Assembly: GCA_036001465.1 (NCBI GenBank) | Contig: DASYUH010000040.1 | Span: 75,466 to 139,465 of the forward strand | DNA length: 64,000 bases | Direction: 5' to 3' | From: Candidatus Polarisedimenticolia bacterium | GTDB taxonomy: Bacteria > Acidobacteriota > Polarisedimenticolia > Gp22-AA2 | In this document: one piece after another, positions 9,820-21,413 of the stretch | Numbering within the stretch: the stretch's first letter is position 1 | Layout of the letters: the number at the start of each line of letters is the position of its first letter | The notes under the pieces: model-generated | Told to the model about the DNA's origin: nothing | The model's input: the letters and a program-made list of their open reading frames with translations, nothing else | Database searches by the model: none | Position numbers and translations under genes: made by a program

Positions 9820-10581
9820 CTAGAAGCTCTGCTCGCCCAGCGAGAAGCCGTTGAAGGAGTCCGACACCACGACGTCCTTGGGAAGCTCCAGCCGGAAGCG
9901 ACCGGCCGCCACGTCCACGTTCGAGCGCAGGTCGTGGAAGGTCAGGAGGGTCGAATCGCCGTCGGCCTCGACGTATTGCAGCTGCCGCGGCAGGTGGGTG
10001 GCATCATCCACCCAGATCTTCATCTCCGCGACACGGTCGCGCAGCTTCTTCTTGCGCGGCACCAGCACCAGGAGATGCGTGTCCTTGAGCTCGTTGCGGG
10101 TGGCGAGCTGGAATTCGTAATACTTCCCCAGCTCCTCGATGGACTGGCCCAGCCCGATGAACCGGAACAGTCGCTTGCCCACGAATTTCTTGATAGGGAC
10201 CTCTTCCGCCCGCTTCAGCGCCGGGTAGTAGGCCATGTACCGGTCCTCGGTGATCACGAAGACCTTCCGGTCGGGCTCGAGGTACTCCCATCGGACCTGG
10301 TTGGGGCGGTTGTAGTAGAGCTCTCCGCGCGAGATCACCGGACGTGCCAGGAGCCGGAGGTCCTTCTTCTCCGTGAACCGCGCCACCAGGGTCGAGGTGT
10401 CCCGCTGCGCTTGATCGAACTCCTGGAGGATGCGGGCCAGGATCGGATCCGCCGGGGCCGGAGATGGAGCGTGACCGTTCTTGTCACCGGCCGGCTCCTG
10501 GGCCGGCGCCGGCAGGGCCGGCGAGGCGCACAGAAGCGCCACCACCAACGGCACAGGCGCGAGTCGCATCCGGATCGTCAT
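9820..10581 (-). CDS. lolA: LolA-like outer-membrane lipoprotein carrier
   Basis: This 253-residue secreted protein has a signal peptide ending near residue 27 (ALPAPAQ). A LolA-type half-barrel follows, starting LARILQEFDQAQRDTSTLVARF and continuing with the typical strands GELYYNRPNQVRWEYLEPD and FVITEDRYMAYYP. LolA ferries lipoproteins through the periplasm to LolB or the outer membrane. It is slightly longer than E. coli LolA because of a proline-rich linker after the signal. It is transcribed from its own promoter, divergent from the thioredoxin-like gene. Confidence 0.82.
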   Translation of the reverse strand: MTIRMRLAPVPLVVALLCASPALPAPAQEPAGDKNGHAPSPAPADPILARILQEFDQAQRDTSTLVARFTEKKDLRLLARPVISRGELYYNRPNQVRWEYLEPDRKVFVITEDRYMAYYPALKRAEEVPIKKFVGKRLFRFIGLGQSIEELGKYYEFQLATRNELKDTHLLVLVPRKKKLRDRVAEMKIWVDDATHLPRQLQYVEADGDSTLLTFHDLRSNVDVAAGRFRLELPKDVVVSDSFNGFSLGEQSF

Positions 10582-10611
10582 CGAGATCCTCCGCGGAAAC
10601 GAGACAGGGTC

Positions 10612-10640
10612 AATCTAACAGACGAAGATCACTCCGTCAA
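10612..10640 (-). promoter_or_regulatory. Sigma70 promoter of lolA
   Basis: On the minus strand TTGACG (10640-10635), 17-bp spacer, TAGATT (10617-10612), about 31 bp upstream of the start codon. Confidence 0.7.
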
Positions 10641-10689
10641 GCAACGCCGCGCGCGACAGACGCGGCGCGGCCCGGCATGTCGCCGACGA

Positions 10690-10719
10690 TTGACAATCCA
10701 GCCGGCGCCGGCGGATGAT
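10690..10719 (+). promoter_or_regulatory. Probable sigma70 promoter of the thioredoxin-like gene
   Basis: TTGACA (10690-10695), 18-bp spacer and GATGAT (10714-10719), 18 bp before the ATG. The -35 is perfect; the -10 is only fair. Confidence 0.5.
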
Positions 10720-10736
10720 CCGCGGCGGGAGGATGC

Positions 10737-11246
10737 ATGCCGCCTGCGATTCGACGCACCGCCCTGATCCTCGTTGTCGTTGGGGTCGTTCTGGTCACCG
10801 CCTCGTTCAAGGCCTGGACCGCCGAAGAGGTCCTGCTCGGCCGGGTGCACGCCGCGACCCTGCCCTCCATCTCGGAATCGTGGGAGAAGGAGTACGACGC
10901 ATACGAGCCGTCGGCGGAGGACCTCCGCACGCTGGCCACGTTGAAGGGCCCCGCGGTTCTGGATGTCTATTTCGGCAGCTGGTGCTCCGACAGCCGGAGG
11001 GAGCTGCCGCGCCTCATGAAGATCCTGGACCGCGCCTCCCCCCCGGGCCTGCGGGTCCGGTTCTTCGGCCTGGACCGGAGCAAGAAGAAACCGGCGCGGC
11101 TGGCGCGGCGCGGGGCGATCGAGAGAGTCCCGACCCTGGTCCTTTCCGCCGGGGGACGGGAGATCGGACGCATCGTCGAGAGCCCGCGCTCCACCCTGGA
11201 GCACGACCTGGCCCAGCTCGTCGCGAGCCTCGGGGCCGGCTCCTAG
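10737..11246 (+). CDS. Membrane-anchored thioredoxin-like protein
   Basis: This 169-residue protein has an N-terminal hydrophobic anchor or signal (about residues 8-25). A thioredoxin fold follows, in which the active-site position reads GSWCSDSRRELPRL. The usual CxxC is replaced by CSDS, so only one redox cysteine remains. The cis-Pro segment RVPTLVLSAGG is present. It may be a periplasmic thiol protein that does not cycle a disulfide by itself. GGGAGGA precedes the ATG. Its stop overlaps the convergent HD-GYP gene by 4 bp. Confidence 0.75.
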   Translation: MPPAIRRTALILVVVGVVLVTASFKAWTAEEVLLGRVHAATLPSISESWEKEYDAYEPSAEDLRTLATLKGPAVLDVYFGSWCSDSRRELPRLMKILDRASPPGLRVRFFGLDRSKKKPARLARRGAIERVPTLVLSAGGREIGRIVESPRSTLEHDLAQLVASLGAGS

Positions 11247-12346
11247 AAGCGCGTCTCGGTGCGCGTCATCACGTCCTGCATGACCTTGCGGTGAATCTCG
11301 GCCCAGTCGTCCTCCGGGATGGCGAGGAAGGCCTGCACGACGTCCGGATCGAACTGCGTGCCGCTGTACTTGCGGATTTCCTCACGGGCCGCCTGCTGCG
11401 ACAGCGCCTTGCGGTACGGCCGGTCGCTGGTCATCGCGTCGAGGGTGTCCACCACGGCGAAGATGCGCGCGCCCAGGGGGATCTCCTTCCCCTTGAGCCC
11501 GCGGGGGTAGCCGGATCCGTCATAGCACTCCTGGTGGCTGAGGACGACCTCCCGCGACGCCTCCAGGAAGTTGATCCCCTGCAGGATGCGGTAGCCGATT
11601 TCGGGATGCCGTCGCATCTCCACCCATTCCTCCGTGGTGAGCTTCCCCGGCTTGCGCAGGATGGCGTCGGGAATGCCGATCTTGCCGACGTCATGCAGGA
11701 GGGCGCCGCGATAGATGTCGGTCAGCTCCGGCTCGCTCACCCCCATGCTGCGGGCCACGGCGGCCGTGTAGGAGGCGACGCGCAACGAATGGCCGAGGGT
11801 CTCCGTGTCGCGCGTGTCCAGGGCGGTGGCCAGGGCCTCCAGGGTGGTCTGGTAGGAGTCCTTCAGGCGGTTGAAGAGTTCCTCGACCTCACGGTTCTTC
11901 CGGCTCAGCTCGGCCGTGCGCTCCCTGACCTTGACCTCGAGGTTCCTCTGGTACTCCCGGTTCTCGCGCACCAGCCGCTGCTTTTCCAGGGCTCTCTCGA
12001 CGGTGATGCGCACTTCGGCGAGATGGAACGGCTTGGTCAGGTAGTCCGAGGCCCCCAGTCGCATCGACTGGATCGCGGTGTCGACGTCCACCACGCCGGT
12101 GAGCATGATGATCTCGGTGTCGGGACGGAGCCTCTTGATCTCCTGCAGGAGCCCGACGCCGTCCAGCACCGGCATGTCGATGTCGCTGACCACGAGCGCG
12201 AACCCGTTCGATTTCAGCTTCTCCAGGCCCTCCGCGCCGTCGCGGGCGGTGTCGCAGCGGTAGCCGCTGTCCGACAGACCTTCCGAGAGGACCTCACGAA
12301 TCGCAGGGTCGTCGTCGACGATGAGGATGTGGATCGGTTCGGGCAT
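11243..12346 (-). CDS. Response regulator with HD-GYP c-di-GMP phosphodiesterase output (RpfG-like)
   Basis: This is a 367-residue two-domain protein. The REC domain (about 5-120) has the acidic pair in HILIVDDDP, the phospho-acceptor Asp in VVSDIDMP and Lys in YLTKPF. A coiled-coil linker (about 125-175) follows. The HD-GYP domain has HDVGKIGIPD and the GYP element GSGYPRGLKG. Such proteins degrade c-di-GMP when phosphorylated. No partner kinase is adjacent. It works in the same signalling network as the EAL and GGDEF proteins at 47-50 kb. Confidence 0.93.
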   Translation of the reverse strand: MPEPIHILIVDDDPAIREVLSEGLSDSGYRCDTARDGAEGLEKLKSNGFALVVSDIDMPVLDGVGLLQEIKRLRPDTEIIMLTGVVDVDTAIQSMRLGASDYLTKPFHLAEVRITVERALEKQRLVRENREYQRNLEVKVRERTAELSRKNREVEELFNRLKDSYQTTLEALATALDTRDTETLGHSLRVASYTAAVARSMGVSEPELTDIYRGALLHDVGKIGIPDAILRKPGKLTTEEWVEMRRHPEIGYRILQGINFLEASREVVLSHQECYDGSGYPRGLKGKEIPLGARIFAVVDTLDAMTSDRPYRKALSQQAAREEIRKYSGTQFDPDVVQAFLAIPEDDWAEIHRKVMQDVMTRTETRF

Positions 12347-12462
12347 CCGGCCTGTCCGCAGGTCGGTGCGGCAGCGCGCCGTACCGGTCGCACCCGGAAT
12401 CTAGGTTGCGGCGAATTCCGGCGCAACCGGGCCGTTTTTCGGGACCGGAGGAGCGGTCGATT

Positions 12463-15171
12463 TCAATCTTTGGATTCGATGCGCTTCATTTCGAGCCAGT
12501 TGGGGCCGGCTTTGAGGTCGGCCACCAGCGGAACGGCCAGCTTGTACACGCCCTCCATGACCTCCCGGACCCTCCGGACGGTCGCCTGCAGCTCTCCCTG
12601 GGGCACCTCGAGGACCAGCTCGTCGTGCACCTGAAGGGTCATGCGCGAGCCGCTCCCGGCCTCCTTCAGGCTGCGGGAGAGGGCGACCATGGCCAGCTTG
12701 ATGAGATCGGCGGCGCTTCCCTGGATCGTGGTGTTGACCGCGGCCCGCAGGGCCTGCTGCCGGGCGTTGCGGTCCCCCCCCTGGATCTCGGGAAAGTAAC
12801 GGACGCGGTGCAGGAGCGTCCGGACGCGCCCCTCGGACTCCGCCTGCGCCGCGGTCGCGTCGAGGTACTGCTTCACCCTGGGAAGCCGCTTGAAGTAGGC
12901 CTCGATGAACTCTCCCGCCTCTTTCTGGGATATCCCCTGCTCGCGCGCCAGGCGCTGCGAGCCCATGCCGTAGATGATGCCGAAGTTCACCACCTTCGCC
13001 CGCCGGCGCATCTCCTCGCTGATCCCGTCGAGCGGCACCCCGAAGACCTCGGCCGCGGTGCGCCGATGGATGTCCTCCCCGGCGCGGAAGGCCTCGACCA
13101 GGGCGGGATCGCCGCAGAGATGAGCCAGGACGCGCAGCTCGATCTGGGAATAGTCGGCGGACAGGAGGACGCATCCCGGCTCGGTCACGAACGCGCGCCG
13201 GATCTGACGGCCCTGCTCGGTGCGGACCGGAATGTTCTGGAGATTGGGATCGCTGCTGCTGAGGCGCCCGGTGGCCGCGACCGCCTGATTGAAGGAGGTG
13301 TGGACCCGGCCGGTCCGGGGGTTGATGAGCGCGGGCAGGCTGTCGACGTAGGTCGACTTCAGCTTCTGCAGGCTCCGGTAGTCCAGGAGCTTTCGCGGCA
13401 GCTCGTGCTCCTCCGCCAGCTCTTCGAGGATCTCGACGCTCGTCGAGAAGGAGCGGGTCTTCTGCGTCTTGCGGCCGGGAGTCAGCTTCAGCGTCTCGAA
13501 CAGGATCTCCCCCAGCTGCCGCGGCGAATTGATGTTGAACTCCCTGCCGGCGAGGACGTGGATCTCCCGGGTCAGGCCGGCCAGGCGGCCCTCCCATTCG
13601 GCGGACAGGGAGGCGAGGAATGCGGTGTCGATGCGCACGCCGGCCGTCTCCATCTCCGCCAGGACCGAAGCGAGCGGCAGCTCCAGCTCGTTGAGGAGCG
13701 CCAGGAGGCCTTCCTCCTCGAGGCCGCGCTCGAGCGGCTCGCGGAGGGCAAGGATGGCCCCCACGCGCGCGCAGACCAGCTCCGCGGCGCGGTCGATGTC
13801 GAGGTCGGGCAACGGGAGGCTCCGGGCTCCCTGGCCCAGGACCGACTCGTACGACGGGACCGCCAGGCCGCTGATCTCCTGGGCCACCGCGTCGAGCGCG
13901 TGGCTGCGACGCGAGGGGTTCAAGAGGTAACTGGCCAGCATGGTGTCGAATTCCACCGCCGGGACCGGCCAGTCGAGGCTGCGCAGAAGCACCTCGTCGC
14001 TCTTCACGTTGTGCCCGGCCCGGCGCACCCGAGGGTCCTCGAGGAGGGGGCGCAGGAGACGCAGCACGGTGCCTGCGTCGATCGGCGCGGGCGTCCCCAG
14101 ATGCCGGTGGGCCAGGGGCACGTAGAGGCTCTCCCCTCCGGGGCCGGCCAGGGCGATTCCCACCAGCGCCGCGCGCATGGGCTCCCTGTGGTCTCGCTCC
14201 AAGTTGATTGCCAGGATGCCTCCGCCTCGCAACCGGGCCACGGCCTCCTCGAGCTCCCGGGCGTCCTGGACGACCGTCGCGGCGACCGGACGCGTCGCCA
14301 CCGGCGCCGCGTACTCGCGCGCCAGGGCGCCGAACTCCAGCTCCAGGAAGATCCGCCGGGCCGCCTCGTGATCCGCCGGCCTCACCCGCAGGGAGTCGAA
14401 GTCCCAATCGCCCGGGACGTCGTAGCGCAGGGTGGCCAGGTCGCGGCTCAGACGGGCCTCCTTCTCGTGATTCTGCAGCCCCTCCCGGTAGCTCTTGCGG
14501 GACAGGCTGTCCTTCGCACGGAGCACCCCCTCCAGGTCGCCGAACTGACGGACCAGATCCTTGGCCCCCTTCTCGCCGATCCCCGGAACGCCCGGGATGT
14601 TGTCCGAGGCGTCGCCACACAGGGCCAGCACGTCGCGCACCTGCGACGGCTTGACGCCGAAGACCCGCTCCACCCCTTCGTCGTCCAGCAGCTCGTCATG
14701 GACCGGGTTGTAGACCAGCACGCCGTCCCCCACCAGCTGCAGCAGGTCCTTGTCGGTGGCCACGATGACGATCGGCCGGCCGTCCTTCCGCCCGCGGTCG
14801 GTGAGGGTGGCGATGAGGTCGTCCGCCTCGTATCCCGCGCTCTCGATCACGCGGACGCCCAGGATCCCGCAGACCTGCTTGACGAAGGGGATCTGCGCGA
14901 TGAGCTCCTGCGGGGTCTCCGGGCGGTTCGCCTTGTAGTCGGCGTACGCCTCGTGCCGGAAGGTGGGGCCCGCCAGATCGAAGGCGACCGCCAGAAAGCG
15001 CGGCTGGTGCTCCCGCAGGAGCTTGCGAAGCATCGAGGTGAAGCCGAAAATCGCGTTGGTCGGCAGCCCCTTGCTGTTGCTCAGTCCGCGGATGGCGAAG
15101 AAGGCCCGGTACAGGTTGTTGCTGCCGTCGACGAGGTAGATCGCCCGTTCGGGATCAGGACGCTGCGCCAT
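12463..15171 (-). CDS. polA: DNA polymerase I
   Basis: This 902-residue protein has an N-terminal 5'-3' exonuclease domain (about 1-300; IYLVDGSNNLYRAFFA, ESAGYEADDLIATL), a 3'-5' exonuclease-like domain (about 310-490) and the polymerase domain. Polymerase motif A is LLSADYSQIELRVLAHL, motif B KVVNFGIIYGMG and motif C LQVHDELVLEVP. In the proofreading domain the first metal-binding Asp is Asn (N323 in LAINLERD), while Glu and the GHNVKSD Asp remain, so proofreading may be weak. GGAGGGAGGG precedes the ATG at 15171. The gene overlaps the upstream siroheme-synthase-like gene by 17 bp. Confidence 0.96.
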   Translation of the reverse strand: MAQRPDPERAIYLVDGSNNLYRAFFAIRGLSNSKGLPTNAIFGFTSMLRKLLREHQPRFLAVAFDLAGPTFRHEAYADYKANRPETPQELIAQIPFVKQVCGILGVRVIESAGYEADDLIATLTDRGRKDGRPIVIVATDKDLLQLVGDGVLVYNPVHDELLDDEGVERVFGVKPSQVRDVLALCGDASDNIPGVPGIGEKGAKDLVRQFGDLEGVLRAKDSLSRKSYREGLQNHEKEARLSRDLATLRYDVPGDWDFDSLRVRPADHEAARRIFLELEFGALAREYAAPVATRPVAATVVQDARELEEAVARLRGGGILAINLERDHREPMRAALVGIALAGPGGESLYVPLAHRHLGTPAPIDAGTVLRLLRPLLEDPRVRRAGHNVKSDEVLLRSLDWPVPAVEFDTMLASYLLNPSRRSHALDAVAQEISGLAVPSYESVLGQGARSLPLPDLDIDRAAELVCARVGAILALREPLERGLEEEGLLALLNELELPLASVLAEMETAGVRIDTAFLASLSAEWEGRLAGLTREIHVLAGREFNINSPRQLGEILFETLKLTPGRKTQKTRSFSTSVEILEELAEEHELPRKLLDYRSLQKLKSTYVDSLPALINPRTGRVHTSFNQAVAATGRLSSSDPNLQNIPVRTEQGRQIRRAFVTEPGCVLLSADYSQIELRVLAHLCGDPALVEAFRAGEDIHRRTAAEVFGVPLDGISEEMRRRAKVVNFGIIYGMGSQRLAREQGISQKEAGEFIEAYFKRLPRVKQYLDATAAQAESEGRVRTLLHRVRYFPEIQGGDRNARQQALRAAVNTTIQGSAADLIKLAMVALSRSLKEAGSGSRMTLQVHDELVLEVPQGELQATVRRVREVMEGVYKLAVPLVADLKAGPNWLEMKRIESKD

Positions 15172-15817
15172 GCCGCGTCCCTCCTCCCTCCGGAAGTCCC
15201 GCGGCGCGGCCGGCGGTCCGCCAGGCCTCCCGCCTGCGCCCCGAGCGCAGCCTCGCCAGAAGCGCCACCGACGGAATCCGCCGCAGGCGCCGGGCGCGGT
15301 CGCGAGGATCGACCACGGCCAGCCGCAGTCGCCGGCGAACGGAGCCAACGATGCGCAGGTACTCGCCGTACTCGGGGCCGATGCGCGCCCCAAGATCGTC
15401 ACGCAGAGAACGGGCGAGGGTGGGGCTCAATCCCGAAGTCGACACCGTGACGAGAAGATCGCCTCGCCTGAGGATCGCCGGCATGACGAGCGTGCAGAGC
15501 CCGGGGTCGTCCGCCACGTTGACGAACAGGCCGAGGCGCCGCGCGTCGCGCGCCACCCGGCTGTTGGTGGCCGGGTCGGAGGTGGCGGCGTACGCCAGAC
15601 TGGCCTTTCTCAGGCAGGAGGGATGGTAGTCGGTCCGGCGCCAGCCGAGTCGCCGGCGTCCGGCAAGGGACCGGATGCGGGCGGTGACCTCCGGAGCGAC
15701 GACCAGGAGATCCGCGCCGGACGGCATCAGCGCCGCGATCTTGCGCTCCGCGACCCGGCCGCCTCCGACGACGACGCAGCGCCTCCCGGCCAGATCCAGG
15801 ATCACGGGGAGGCCCAT
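15155..15817 (-). CDS. Precorrin-2 dehydrogenase / siroheme synthase N-terminal domain protein
   Basis: This 220-residue protein matches the NAD-dependent dehydrogenase-ferrochelatase module of CysG/Met8. It opens with a Rossmann motif VILDLAGRRCVVVGGGRVAERK, then has AATSDPATNSRVARDAR and FVNVADDPGLCTLVMPAI, and STSGLSPTLARSLR. It should make sirohydrochlorin or siroheme from precorrin-2. The methyltransferase half of CysG is absent here. In some lineages this gene sits with hemA and hemC, but here its neighbours are glyA and polA. The ATG is at 15817; the 3' end overlaps polA. Confidence 0.85.
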   Translation of the reverse strand: MGLPVILDLAGRRCVVVGGGRVAERKIAALMPSGADLLVVAPEVTARIRSLAGRRRLGWRRTDYHPSCLRKASLAYAATSDPATNSRVARDARRLGLFVNVADDPGLCTLVMPAILRRGDLLVTVSTSGLSPTLARSLRDDLGARIGPEYGEYLRIVGSVRRRLRLAVVDPRDRARRLRRIPSVALLARLRSGRRREAWRTAGRAAGLPEGGGTRHGAAS

Positions 15818-15837
15818 CGACGTCCGGCCTCCGGGTC

Positions 15838-17124
15838 TCAGGAGGGCCCGCCCGGGGCGGAGCCATGAGCGCCCCCGCCCGGCAGCCAGTCGTAGATCGG
15901 GAAGGCGCGGCAGAGGGCGGAGACACGCTCGCGGATGGCGCTCATCCGCACCGCGTCCGGCTCCTCGGCGAGGGTCTCCAGGATCAAGCGGGCGATCTCC
16001 TCCATCTGGGACGGACCCATCCCGCGGCTGGTGACCGCGGGGGTGCCGATGCGCACGCCGCTGCTGATCATCGGTTTCTCGGGATCGAACGGGATGGCGT
16101 TCTTGTTCAGCGCGATGCCCACCTTCTCGAGCCGCTGCTCCGCCGCGCGGCCGGTCAGCTTCTTCGGCCGCAGGTCGACGAGGAACAGGTGGGTCTCGGT
16201 CCCGCCCGAAACGATCCGCAGTCCGCCGTCCGTCAGAAGCGCCGCCAGGCGCGCCGCGTTCTCGACGGTGCGCGCCTGGTCCCTCCGGAAGCCTTCGGTC
16301 ATGGCCTCTTTGAGCGCCACCGCCTTGGCGGCGATCATGTGCACCAGCGGGCCCCCCTGCGTCCCCGGAAAGACCGCGCTGTCGATGGCCTTGGCATGCC
16401 GCTCCCGGCACAGGATGAGGGCGCCGCGAGGCCCGCGCAGGGTCTTGTGCGTCGTGGTGGTCACGTAGTCGGCATGGGGCACCGGGTTGGGGTGGACGCC
16501 GGCGGCGATCAGTCCGGCCACGTGGGCGATGTCGGCCATGACCAGGGCCCCGACCTCGTCGGCGATCCGCCGGATGCGCGGGTAATCGATGACGCGGGCG
16601 TAGGCGCTGGCGCCGGCCACGATCATCCGCGGCCGGTGGGCGCGGGCCAGGCGCTCCATCTCGTCGTAGTCCAGGATCTCGGTGTCGCGGCTCACGCCGT
16701 ACGGCACGACCTTGAAGTACCGGCCGGAGAAATTGAGCGGGTGGCCGTGCGTCAGGTGCCCCCCGTGCGCCAGGTCCATCCCGAGGATCGTGTCTCCGGG
16801 CTTCAGCGCCGCGATGTACACCGCCATGTTGGCCTGGGACCCCGAATGGGGCTGGACGTTGGCGTGTTCCGCCCCGAAGATCGCCTTCGCCCGATCGATG
16901 GCGAGGCGCTCCACCGTGTCGGAGTGCTCGCAGCCGCCGTAGTAGCGGCGGCCCGGGTAGCCTTCGGCGTACTTGTTCGTGAACACCGAGCCCATCGCCT
17001 CGAGCACGGCGCGCGAGGCGAAATTCTCCGAGGCGATCAGGACGAGCGTGTCGGCCTGCCGGGCGATCTCCGCCTCGAGCGCGGCCGCCACTTCGGGATC
17101 GGTCTGTCGCAAGGCATCCAACAC
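15838..17124 (-). CDS. glyA: Serine hydroxymethyltransferase
   Basis: This is a 428-residue fold-type I PLP enzyme. It has the N-terminal [18 protein letters not shown] and the quinonoid-pocket segment [18 protein letters not shown]. The PLP lysine lies in [13 protein letters not shown]. It interconverts serine and glycine while charging tetrahydrofolate, and is of standard length. The start is the GTG at 17124 (VLDALRQ), supported by GGGGAGG about 6 bases upstream; an ATG a few codons on is not in frame. It is first in the glyA-cysG-like-polA run. Confidence 0.97.
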   Translation of the reverse strand: MLDALRQTDPEVAAALEAEIARQADTLVLIASENFASRAVLEAMGSVFTNKYAEGYPGRRYYGGCEHSDTVERLAIDRAKAIFGAEHANVQPHSGSQANMAVYIAALKPGDTILGMDLAHGGHLTHGHPLNFSGRYFKVVPYGVSRDTEILDYDEMERLARAHRPRMIVAGASAYARVIDYPRIRRIADEVGALVMADIAHVAGLIAAGVHPNPVPHADYVTTTTHKTLRGPRGALILCRERHAKAIDSAVFPGTQGGPLVHMIAAKAVALKEAMTEGFRRDQARTVENAARLAALLTDGGLRIVSGGTETHLFLVDLRPKKLTGRAAEQRLEKVGIALNKNAIPFDPEKPMISSGVRIGTPAVTSRGMGPSQMEEIARLILETLAEEPDAVRMSAIRERVSALCRAFPIYDWLPGGGAHGSAPGGPS

Positions 17125-17334
17125 GAGTTCCTCCCCACCGCGTTCCTGTCAGGCGGCGTCCATGCGGAGCGTCGAACCACCCTCGGCGGGAGAACGCGGA
17201 TCGACTGCGCGAACTGCTGGGCTCGACGGGCACGCCATCATAGGACAGCCGTCGAAGACAGATCAAGCCGGCCGCTTCCGGCCGCGTGGTATGATCGCGG
17301 CCCCGCGCGGGCGGACCGCCGCGCAGTGTCGCGC

Positions 17335-18198
17335 ATGATGAGACCGCCCAACGCCCTCAACTACCTCGAGAAAGGGAACCCGCGGGGGCCCGTCCTCCTG
17401 TTCCTGCACGGCATCACCGGCTCGCGCCGCTATTTCGACAAGAAGGTCCGCCCGCTGGAGCGCGACTACCGCCTGGTGATCCCCGATCTCCTGGGGTTCG
17501 GGCTGTCTCCCAAACCGTACGTCGAATACACCCTGGACCTGTTCCGCGATAGCGTGCGCGCGTTCATCGAGGAGCGCGGCCTGGCCGCGGGACCGCTGAC
17601 GATCGTCGGCCACTCGCTCGGCGGCCTGATCGCCCTGGAGTACGCCTCGCGGTACCGGGAGCACGTTCGCCGGATGATCCTGGTGAGCCTCCCCCGGTAC
17701 AGCGACCCGGTCTCCGCCCATGCCCTGTTCTGGCGGGGCTCCCCCCACTATCGCCGCCTGCTGAACGAGCACTCCCTCGCCGAGACCCTGGCGCAGATGA
17801 AGCGCAGCGGCCTGGAGATCACCCTGCGCTATCTCCTGCGCTTCCCCTGGGCGGTCCTCATCGACAGCCACAAGTTCACCTTCAAGTCCCTCACCTCCAC
17901 ACTGGAGCACTGCCTCCTGAACTATCAGGTGGACGGGATCCTGCCCTCCGTGCCGCCGGTCCCGACGCTTCTGATCCACGGCGAGCAGGACTCGGTCGCA
18001 CCCATTGATCACGTCCGCCCGCTTCCCCTCCTCTACCCCTCCCTGCGACTGCATGCGGTACGCGGCACGGGACACCATCTCTTCCTGACCCACACGAGGA
18101 CGTGCATCGACCTGATCCGGGAGTTTCTCGAGGAGGAGCCGGCAGGAAGGCAACTGGCCGGCGGAGTGGGAAATGGGCTCGCTTCGAGCCGAAGTTGA
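17335..18198 (+). CDS. Alpha/beta-hydrolase fold protein
   Basis: This 287-residue cytoplasmic hydrolase has an oxyanion segment LLFLHGITGSRRYF, the nucleophile elbow GHSLGG, the acid in HGEQDSVAP and the catalytic His in GTGHHLF. The substrate cannot be named; candidates include esters, lactones and C-C bond substrates. Two adjacent ATGs (17335, 17338) are possible starts. A TATGAT lies 40 bp upstream without a recognisable -35. The gene is followed by the AT-rich clpB control region. Confidence 0.85.
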   Translation: MMRPPNALNYLEKGNPRGPVLLFLHGITGSRRYFDKKVRPLERDYRLVIPDLLGFGLSPKPYVEYTLDLFRDSVRAFIEERGLAAGPLTIVGHSLGGLIALEYASRYREHVRRMILVSLPRYSDPVSAHALFWRGSPHYRRLLNEHSLAETLAQMKRSGLEITLRYLLRFPWAVLIDSHKFTFKSLTSTLEHCLLNYQVDGILPSVPPVPTLLIHGEQDSVAPIDHVRPLPLLYPSLRLHAVRGTGHHLFLTHTRTCIDLIREFLEEEPAGRQLAGGVGNGLASSRS

Positions 18199-18214
18199 TC
18201 TTGATTAATTGCGT

Positions 18215-18247
18215 AAGCTATTGATATGTATCGAAATATCTTAGCTT
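18215..18247. promoter_or_regulatory. Imperfect inverted repeat in AT-rich clpB upstream region
   Basis: AAGCTATTGATAT (18215-18227) and ATATCTTAGCTT (18236-18247) pair at both ends of each arm. This sits just upstream of the clpB -35 in a short AT-rich island that stands out from the surrounding high GC. It may be an operator, but it matches neither CIRCE nor the HspR repeat. Confidence 0.4.
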
Positions 18248-18254
18248 GCAAATG

Positions 18255-18283
18255 TTGACAATGACACGCTCAAGGTTCATAAT
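18255..18283 (+). promoter_or_regulatory. Sigma70 promoter of the clpB heat-shock cluster
   Basis: Perfect TTGACA (18255-18260), 17-bp spacer and CATAAT (18278-18283), about 42 bp before the clpB ATG. No CIRCE is present, so control differs from groESL. Confidence 0.75.
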
Positions 18284-18325
18284 TCTCCGCGTAACATTTG
18301 ACAGCCCAAGGAGACGAACCGGTCG

Positions 18326-20953
<2,628 letters not shown>

Positions 20954-21002
20954 GCGCCGGCCCGGGCCGCCGCGGCACGGTCGCGGCGGAAGGGAGCCCA
21001 GG

Positions 21003-21413
21003 ATGGCGGTAGCAAAATGGACGGACCATCGGAAGCCCGATCCCCTGGCCGATGCGGGGCACGGGGAGCACCCTGCGGGAACGTGGTGCCCGCCCGTCGA
21101 CATCTTCGAGGCCCACGACCGCGTCGCGCTGCGCGTCGACCTCCCCGGCGTGGCCCGGGAAGACTTCGAGCTGCGCGTGGAGGACGGCGTCCTCGTGCTG
21201 CGCGGCCACAGGCGGCCCCCCGGAGACGTCCGGCCCGAGGAGATGCACCGTGCCGAACGGCCGCACGGCACCTTCATGAGGTCGTTCAGCCTGCCGCAGG
21301 GGATCGACCAGGCCCGCATCCGGGCCGTGTACAGGAACGGCGTGCTTGAGATCGTCCTGCCCAGGATTCAGGAATCAAGGGCAAGGTCCATGACCATCGA
21401 GGTGGAACGATGA
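21003..21413 (+). CDS. Small heat-shock protein Hsp20/alpha-crystallin family
   Basis: This is a 136-residue sHSP. The alpha-crystallin domain begins PPVDIFEAHDRVALRVDLPGV and includes ELRVEDGVLVLRGHR and the closing GVLEIVLPR segment. It holds unfolded proteins for ClpB and DnaK. The N-terminal arm is short, and no full IXI motif follows the domain, which may limit oligomer size. It starts 49 bp after clpB and its stop overlaps the htpX start as ATGA. Confidence 0.93.
   Translation: MAVAKWTDHRKPDPLADAGHGEHPAGTWCPPVDIFEAHDRVALRVDLPGVAREDFELRVEDGVLVLRGHRRPPGDVRPEEMHRAERPHGTFMRSFSLPQGIDQARIRAVYRNGVLEIVLPRIQESRARSMTIEVER

Noticed and set aside
12401-15450. Very long alternative frames on both strands over polA (up to about 1,000 residues)
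   Set aside because: PolA motifs A, B and C and the exonuclease motifs all lie in one frame (12463-15171); the others are composition artefacts.
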